Source: Bacillus canaveralius
GTDB taxonomy: Bacteria; Bacillota; Bacilli; Bacillales; Cytobacillaceae
Assembly (NCBI RefSeq): GCF_002860125.1
Contig: NZ_PGVA01000010.1
Location: 1-36,772, forward strand
DNA length: 36,772 nt
Direction: 5' to 3'
Positions within the stretch are counted from its first letter, which is position 1. Each line of letters begins with the position of its first letter. The notes below the pieces were generated by a model. The model was not told the DNA's origin and searched no databases. It saw nothing but the letters and a program-made list of their open reading frames with translations. Below, one piece after another: positions 32,137 to 36,772 of this stretch. A program made the translations under genes and the position numbers.

Positions 32137-32709
32137 TCATTCTTCGGCGATTTCCTGTTTAATCTTTCTTCTTTTCCTAACGAAATATGCAAATAATACA
32201 ACAATAACAAAAATCAAAATCCCCAGCTGCCACTCCATTTTCAAATTAAACACAGTGTTAACTGAGTAGGCTTCAATCAATAAGGACGGAGCTTTACCGA
32301 CAGTGCTCGCAATACTGAAGGAAATCAGCCCCATTTTACTCAACCCCGCTGCCAGTGTAACTGCACCAGAAGGAACGAACGGCAATATTCTCAGCAAAAG
32401 TACGAGAATGGCTGCCTCAACCCCTCCAGTATTTTTCAGCTTTCGCAAAAACGTATTCTTCATTTTCCGATCAGTTGTAAATTTATTGATCCCTTTTCGA
32501 TAAATCACAAAGCTGACGATCGCTCCTGCTGCCTCACCTGCAATTGAAACAATCAATCCGGTTTCAAAGCCGAAAAACGCAATATTGCCTGCGGTAATGA
32601 AAGCGCTCGGGACAACACCTGAAATCGCTATCGCAATATTAAAGGCTATGCTGATCAAAGCCGCGACAATTGGATTAACAGGGAACCACTCAAGCAAGAA
32701 GTCATCCAT
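32137..32709 (-). CDS. TVP38/TMEM64 (VTT domain) family membrane protein
   Basis: 190 residues, about five to six helices. VTT/SNARE-associated features: FITAGNIAFFGFETGLIVSIAGEAAGAIVSFVIYRKG, the family motif FLLRILPFVPSGAVTLAAGLSKM (here LLLRILPFVPSGAVT), then a last helix LGILIFVIVVLFAYFVRKRRK. DedA/VTT proteins are membrane lipid or flux proteins of broad function. The gene starts 3 bp after the response regulator stop, so it is part of that operon and may support the envelope response. The start is ATG 32709. Confidence 0.88.
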   Translation of the reverse strand: MDDFLLEWFPVNPIVAALISIAFNIAIAISGVVPSAFITAGNIAFFGFETGLIVSIAGEAAGAIVSFVIYRKGINKFTTDRKMKNTFLRKLKNTGGVEAAILVLLLRILPFVPSGAVTLAAGLSKMGLISFSIASTVGKAPSLLIEAYSVNTVFNLKMEWQLGILIFVIVVLFAYFVRKRRKIKQEIAEE

Positions 32710-32712
32710 TCC

Positions 32713-33390
32713 CTATTCTTTCCCGGACCATTTGTATCCGACACCCCAGACTGTAATTAAGTAATCATCGGCGGGAAACCCGGCTTTGCGAAGTTTTTCC
32801 CGTAAATTTCTTACATGGGAGTCGATCGTCCGGTCTTCGGTTGCGACACCGTAACCCCAAATGGAAGTGATTAAATGTTCCCTGGTAAATACTTTGTTTT
32901 GGTTGTTCAAAAACAGACTCATCATTGCAAATTCTTTCGGTGTCAGCGGGATCTCAACGTTATGATATTTAAGCTCAAAAGAGTCGTGATCCAACAAAAG
33001 ACCCTGAAATGAAACCCTTCCGGTTTCGCTCTTTTTCCTTCTTAGCACAGCTTCAATCCTTGCCATCAGCTCTTCCTCATCAAACGGTTTGGCAATATAA
33101 TCATCCGCTCCGATGTTTAATCCTTTTACAATATCGTTTTTTTCGCTTCTGGCAGTAAGCATAATAATCGGGATATCCCAGTGCTTTCGAATTTCCTGGC
33201 AAGCTTCCCACCCGTCCATTTCAGGCATCATCACATCGAGGAGGATCAGATCTGCTGGATTAGACTCTAAATATTCAATCGCATCGAGCGCTGACCCGGT
33301 TTTAATACAATGATATCCCCGGGGGGAAATATACAAGGATAACAAATCGAGCATCATTGGCTCATCATCTACTAGTAAAATGGTTTTCAT
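32713..33390 (-). CDS. OmpR/PhoB-type response regulator
   Basis: 225 residues: receiver domain (ILLVDDEPMMLD, phospho-Asp in LILLDVMMPEMDGWE, IPIIMLTARSEK, DDYIAKPFDEEEL) and winged-helix DNA-binding domain (LTPKEFAMMSLFL, TREHLITSIWGYG, DRTIDSHVRNLREKL, TVWGVGYKW). It overlaps the kinase gene by 26 bp. OmpR-family proteins bind direct repeats about one helical turn apart, which fits the TGCA-N7-TGCA boxes seen at neighbouring promoters (inference). Confidence 0.94.
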   Translation of the reverse strand: MKTILLVDDEPMMLDLLSLYISPRGYHCIKTGSALDAIEYLESNPADLILLDVMMPEMDGWEACQEIRKHWDIPIIMLTARSEKNDIVKGLNIGADDYIAKPFDEEELMARIEAVLRRKKSETGRVSFQGLLLDHDSFELKYHNVEIPLTPKEFAMMSLFLNNQNKVFTREHLITSIWGYGVATEDRTIDSHVRNLREKLRKAGFPADDYLITVWGVGYKWSGKE

Positions 33391-34762
33391 CGCATTCGGC
33401 TCCCTTAAATATTAACTCGAATTCTGTACCTTCATTTTCAATGCTTTTAACAGTAATTGTACCGCCGTGAGCATGAACCAGCTCTTTAACAATCGCGAGA
33501 CCGAGGCCTGATCCTCCCAGAGCTCTCGTCCGCGCTTTGTCTACTCGATAAAAGCGGTTAAAGATGTATGGTATATCATCTTTAGGTATTCCTTTGCCGT
33601 TGTCTTTAATTATTATATGGACTGCTTCTTTCTTTTTTCTTACTGTAACAATCGTGTTCGTCCCTGAAGGAGAATACTTAATCGAATTATCCAGTAAATT
33701 AAAAACTATTTGCTCAAGTCTTGAAGGATCGGCCTCCAGAAACAAATCAGAAGGGCACTTCACTATTAAACTCATATTTTTCTCCCGGAAAGCAGGGGAA
33801 AATTTCTTTTCAACTTTTTTAAAAAAATCGTTCAAATCAATGGTCCTTTTTTGAATAACAAATGAATTTTTGTCGATTTTCGCAAGTTCAAATAGATCCT
33901 TAATCAATGCTGAAAGCCGGTTCGTCTCTTCGAGAATAATCTGTAAATATTTTTCCCGTTCCTCCCCTGATAGTTTTCGCTTATGAACAATGTCTGCATA
34001 TCCTTTTATATATGTTAAAGGGGTCCTGAGCTCATGGGAGATGCTTGCCAAAAAATCATTGCGCTCTTGTGTTAAATAATTCAGGTCAGTTGCCAGCAAC
34101 TCAATCGATTGCGCCAGATCCCCGAGTTCGTCGTTTCCTGTTTTGGGCAGTGTAACAGAGAAGTCGCCTTGACTTATTTGCGACGTCGCTTCTTTCATTT
34201 TAATCAGCGGTTTAGTGAGTGCTTTTGAAAGAAAGACAATGATAATAAAAGTTAGGGAAACCGCTATTAAGCCTGCCAATAAAAAGTGTTCATTCAGACG
34301 TTCAATTAACGAATGCACAGATTCTGTATTTTGAAACATAAACACATTTCCGACAATCTGCCCATCGACTTCGACTGGACTGATGGTCGCAATGAAAGGC
34401 TCATCCTGCCAGTTATCTTCTACAATTCGTCCTTTGCGCGAAATATTAGAAGGTTGTGATTTTAAATATTTAGTTAAGGGCTGGGTTTGGGCTGAAGAGT
34501 CAAGAATTTCCCCGGCTGTATTCGTAATGACAACATCCGTATCCGCTTCAGACTCCATCAAAGTAACATGTGATATGGTTTGTGAGTCGAAATGTTTTTC
34601 GAGAATGGCTCTGTGTGAGTTCCCCCTTGCCTGTAATGAAAGCAGCTCTTCTTCTATGCGTGAATCGACAATCGCCGAATGCAAAAAGAAAAACATAAAT
34701 GTTTCAAGGCCAAAGATGATCAGAAAAAATACTGTTCCCAGCTTGATCGAAAGCTTGTTCAT
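33365..34762 (-). CDS. Sensor histidine kinase
   Basis: 465 residues: TM1 (LGTVFFLIIFGLETFMFFFL), an extracytoplasmic sensor of about 130 residues (VTLMESEADTDVVITNTAGEI...), TM2 (LLAGLIAVSLTFIIIVFLS), HAMP (KALTKPLIKMKEATSQISQGD), HisKA with SISHELRTPLTYIKGYAD, HATPase_c with N-box IVFNLLDNSIKYS, G1 IKDNGKGIP, F-box IFNRFYRVDKAR and G2 GGSGLGLAIVKELVHAHGG. Complete. It is co-transcribed with the overlapping response regulator; the signal is unknown but the neighbours suggest metal or envelope stress. Confidence 0.94.
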   Translation of the reverse strand: MNKLSIKLGTVFFLIIFGLETFMFFFLHSAIVDSRIEEELLSLQARGNSHRAILEKHFDSQTISHVTLMESEADTDVVITNTAGEILDSSAQTQPLTKYLKSQPSNISRKGRIVEDNWQDEPFIATISPVEVDGQIVGNVFMFQNTESVHSLIERLNEHFLLAGLIAVSLTFIIIVFLSKALTKPLIKMKEATSQISQGDFSVTLPKTGNDELGDLAQSIELLATDLNYLTQERNDFLASISHELRTPLTYIKGYADIVHKRKLSGEEREKYLQIILEETNRLSALIKDLFELAKIDKNSFVIQKRTIDLNDFFKKVEKKFSPAFREKNMSLIVKCPSDLFLEADPSRLEQIVFNLLDNSIKYSPSGTNTIVTVRKKKEAVHIIIKDNGKGIPKDDIPYIFNRFYRVDKARTRALGGSGLGLAIVKELVHAHGGTITVKSIENEGTEFELIFKGAECDENHFTSR

Positions 34763-34821
34763 TGGTGGCTCACCTTCTTCAATCTATTTTTTCATTATAT
34801 TTAATAAATTTGGAGATTCTG

Positions 34822-34836
34822 TGCAGAATAATCTCA
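34822..34836 (-). promoter_or_regulatory. Weak match to the TGCA box upstream of the kinase gene
   Basis: On the minus strand TGAGATTATTCTGCA matches 10 of 15 positions of the 34907 box. A TATAAT lies further downstream at 34799-34794. This could provide autoregulation. Confidence 0.3.
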
Positions 34837-34906
34837 TTCATTTTAGAATGAAAGAAGTTGTCTGTATACATATTTAGAACCATTTTTCAGTAAGCTGCGA
34901 GCTTAC

Positions 34907-34921
34907 TGCACAATTTCTGCA
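34907..34921 (+). promoter_or_regulatory. TGCA-N7-TGCA box upstream of the cell-wall-binding lipoprotein
   Basis: TGCACAATTTCTGCA, followed 11 bp later by TATCTT as a possible -10, 53 bp before the gene start. Confidence 0.6.
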
Positions 34922-34973
34922 AAAGCTTGCTGTATCTTTTTACTGTAGTCATAGTAACGAAAGGAGTTTCAAA

Positions 34974-36206
34974 ATGAAAAAGTTTCTGGCAATATGTTTA
35001 GTTGCTTTATTAGCGATTGGCTTGGTCGCATGTACGAATGATAATAATAACAATCAAAATGAAAACAAGGATCAATCGGAAAATATGGATGGAATGGATC
35101 ATGGTGACACGAACCATGAAGAAGGCAGTGGGACTTCTGATAGTTCTTCGGAGGTTAGCAGCACAAAAAACGTAACGAGACTTGATGCGGCAAATTTAGT
35201 AGATGCTGCGGTTAAAGTTTCAAATACAGTGTGGCCGGCGACTCATGATGAAAACAAGCCTGGTGCGGTTATACTCGTCCCAACCGATAACTGGCAAATT
35301 TCACTTGCGGCGACAACGTTAATCCATCATCCAAACAACGGGCCAGTCTTGTTTTATGAGGACGATGAAATCCCGGAGGCGACTTTAGTTGAGTTGGAGC
35401 GCCTTGCTCCGACTGGAAATGTCGATGGCACAGAGGTAATGGTAGTGGGAAATCCAAGCAAAAAAGTGTTGGATCAGCTTGATGATTTTTCCGTTGAACA
35501 AATTAAAGGTGATGATCCGGCGGAGTTTGCCAAAGCAGCCGACCAAAAATATGCTGATGTATCCGGAGAACTTCCGCAAGGTTTGATTATTGTGTCAGCT
35601 GAAGAGGAGGCAAAACTATTTTCTCTTATTGCCGGAAACTGGATTGCCCACATGCCGGAGCCTGTACTATATGTGACAAAAGACGGGATTCCCGATGCGA
35701 CCAGGGAAGCGCTGGAGCTTAGGAATAATAATGCCAATATTTATGTGCTCGGACCGGAATCCGCGATTTCAAATGACATTTTCAATGACTTAGATAAATA
35801 TGGGACCATAACGAGAATAGAAGGAGAAACTCCGGCTGCGGCTTCAATCGCTTTTGCGAGATTTAAAGATGAGCAGACGGGATTTGGCTGGGGTCTTACA
35901 GAACCGGGTCATGGACTAGGCTTCGTCTCAACAAAAAGCGCCGACTATGCAATTGCCGGGGCGCCGTTCGCCCATCTTGGCAAGCACGCTCCGATAATCT
36001 GGCTTGAAGATGGTGAATTAACTGGGGAGACACATGAATTCCTCGGCCAATTACAACCGAAATTTACCGATGATCCAACAGTCGGGCCATACAATCATGC
36101 ATTTATTATCGGGTCGGGCAAAGAAGTGACCATGGAAAACCAGGGCATGATTGATATGATGCTGGAAATTGTATCTGCCGATGGCGGAGGACATGGAGGA
36201 CATTAA
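34974..36206 (+). CDS. Cell-wall-binding repeat-2 lipoprotein with His-rich segments
   Basis: 410 residues. Signal peptide with lipobox LVAC, an Asn-rich linker with MDGMDHGDTNHEEG, then repeated alpha/beta units of the CW_binding_2 (PF04122) type: TRLDAANLVDAAVKVS, AVILVPTDNWQISLAATTLIH, EVMVVGNPSKKVLDQL, GLIIVSAEEEAKLFSLIAG, NIYVLGPESAISNDIF, HAFIIGSGKEVTMENQ. The C-terminus ends GGGHGGH. It is anchored outside the membrane and likely wall-associated; the terminal His motifs suggest metal binding. It is divergent from the two-component operon with a TGCA box in its promoter. ATG 34974 has AAAGGAG upstream. Confidence 0.88.
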   Translation: MKKFLAICLVALLAIGLVACTNDNNNNQNENKDQSENMDGMDHGDTNHEEGSGTSDSSSEVSSTKNVTRLDAANLVDAAVKVSNTVWPATHDENKPGAVILVPTDNWQISLAATTLIHHPNNGPVLFYEDDEIPEATLVELERLAPTGNVDGTEVMVVGNPSKKVLDQLDDFSVEQIKGDDPAEFAKAADQKYADVSGELPQGLIIVSAEEEAKLFSLIAGNWIAHMPEPVLYVTKDGIPDATREALELRNNNANIYVLGPESAISNDIFNDLDKYGTITRIEGETPAAASIAFARFKDEQTGFGWGLTEPGHGLGFVSTKSADYAIAGAPFAHLGKHAPIIWLEDGELTGETHEFLGQLQPKFTDDPTVGPYNHAFIIGSGKEVTMENQGMIDMMLEIVSADGGGHGGH

Positions 36207-36218
36207 TATATACACAAG

Positions 36219-36247
36219 CAAAAGGCTTTCGTTGAAAGCCTTTTTAT
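36219..36247 (+). terminator. Terminator of the wall-binding lipoprotein gene
   Basis: AAAGGCTTTC / GAAAGCCTTT stem with a 3-nt loop and a T5 run. Confidence 0.92.
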
Positions 36248-36265
36248 TTTAATGGTTTAAAAAAT

Positions 36266-36575
36266 CACAGGCTATGCCTGTGGCATTAAGAAGCTATGCT
36301 TATGTAATGAAAAAGGTCAGCTCCATTTTGTATATTAGCAAGTGATTCAAGCCTAAAAATATACAAAACCGGAGACTGACCTATGGATAAAAGCTTATCA
36401 CATACAAAATGGAACTGTAATATCACATCATATTTATACCAAAATATCGTAGGAAGATGTATATGGTAAATACAGAAGAGAAATCGGAAGGATTCTCCGC
36501 CAATTATGTGAGTATAAAGGGATAGGTAATGTTTATCATTGCTCACATCTGGTGAAAACGTATGGGAAGACAAAT
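36266..36575 (+). pseudogene. Decayed IS200/IS605-family transposase (TnpA) with left-end hairpin
   Basis: A hairpin CACAGGC-TAT-GCCTGTG (36266-36282) precedes ATG 36383. The frame starts MDKSLSHTKWNC. After a one-base deletion near 36420 it continues YHIIFIPKYRRK, and after another shift GKYRREIGRILRQLCEYKG. These are the N-terminal motifs of TnpA Y1 transposases. The H-x-H catalytic segment and the rest are degraded or missing. It is a non-functional remnant of about 60-70 codons. Confidence 0.8.
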
Positions 36576-36684
36576 TGTTCTGCAGACAATATTTAATTTT
36601 AATAGAAAAATATTGAAATGTTTTACTTAAAATAGTAATATATGTTCAGGTAAAAAGTTACATAATTCAACAATATTAACCAAC

Positions 36685-36763
36685 GATAAAGGCAAATCCG
36701 ACGAAAGTCGGAGACGCAAAGCCACGGGTCTAAAGCAGATGCCATGACAGCCGGGTTACCGAA
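36685..36763 (+). ncRNA. Cyclic di-GMP-I (GEMM-I) riboswitch
   Basis: GATAAAGGCAAA, a tetraloop stem CCGAC-GAAA-GTCGG, then GACGCAAAGCCACGGG, and later ATGACAGCCGGGTTACCG. The GGCAAA, GAAA tetraloop, CGCAAAGCCA and CAGCCxGGTTxCC elements are the conserved core of class I c-di-GMP aptamers. The expression platform and regulated gene lie beyond the window edge. Confidence 0.92.
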
Positions 36764-36772
36764 TGGATTAAA

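Noticed and set aside
36286-36573. Minus-strand 95-aa ORF at the right edge
   Set aside because: It is antisense to the recognisable IS200 transposase remnant and has no RBS or recognisable family.
1-36772. CRISPR arrays, tRNA or rRNA genes
   Set aside because: No spaced short repeats, tRNA cloverleaf signatures or rRNA segments were noticed in reading the window; no search tool was run.

Overview
This window looks like a chromosomal accessory region of an AT-rich, low-GC Gram-positive bacterium of the Bacillus/Mesobacillus type. The evidence is strong AGGAGG-like ribosome binding sites, GTG/TTG starts, lipobox lipoproteins, Bacillales-style two-component systems, and copper and lipoprotein genes familiar from Bacilli. 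The species is inferred, not proven.

Region 1 (1-6.9 kb) is a selenium island. After the tail of a small gene, a DUF302 gene, a CsoR/CstR-type regulator and a 144-bp MITE with an 8-bp target duplication, a LysR regulator is divergent from selD. The selD frame contains an in-frame TGA at 2600-2602 in the SelD active-site motif (SGSG-U-ACK), followed by a hairpin. Translation therefore most likely starts at ATG 2552 and inserts selenocysteine. Downstream are a decayed DsrE-like gene, an MFS transporter, an intact DsrE-like gene and a ten-helix-type membrane protein. A simple ORF search splits that membrane protein at a second in-frame TGA (6678-6680). This TGA is also followed by a SECIS-like hairpin with its loop at the same distance, so it is read here as one 385-residue selenoprotein (TsoY-like).

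Region 2 (6.9-11.3 kb, minus strand) is a redox operon: ccdA, response regulator, histidine kinase, small membrane protein, TlpA/ResA-like thioredoxin. A wrecked multicopper oxidase gene lies next to it.

Region 3 (11.3-22.2 kb) is a respiratory reductase locus. A periplasmic substrate-binding protein, a sensor kinase and an NtrC-type sigma-54 activator precede a textbook -24/-12 promoter. That promoter drives tatA, a four-cluster ferredoxin subunit, an NrfD-type anchor, a Tat-exported molybdopterin catalytic subunit and a TorD-type chaperone. Gene order and domains fit selenate reductase SrdBCA, but tetrathionate or another oxyanion cannot be excluded from sequence alone.

Region 4 (22.3-36.2 kb) holds a lone nuclease-like gene, a CwlO-like M23 protein with an altered metal motif, and a copper/metal-envelope set. 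The set is: DUF2933 protein, lgt, 19-Cys four-helix copper-storage protein, His-rich membrane protein, NapH-like Fe-S membrane protein, Asp-box lipoprotein, YdhK lipoprotein, small secreted protein, TVP38 protein, an OmpR-type two-component system and a cell-wall-binding lipoprotein. Several of their promoters carry a direct repeat TGCA-N7-TGCA with 11-bp phasing, which suggests a common regulon of that two-component system.

The right edge holds a decayed IS200-type transposase and a c-di-GMP-I riboswitch whose gene lies outside the window.
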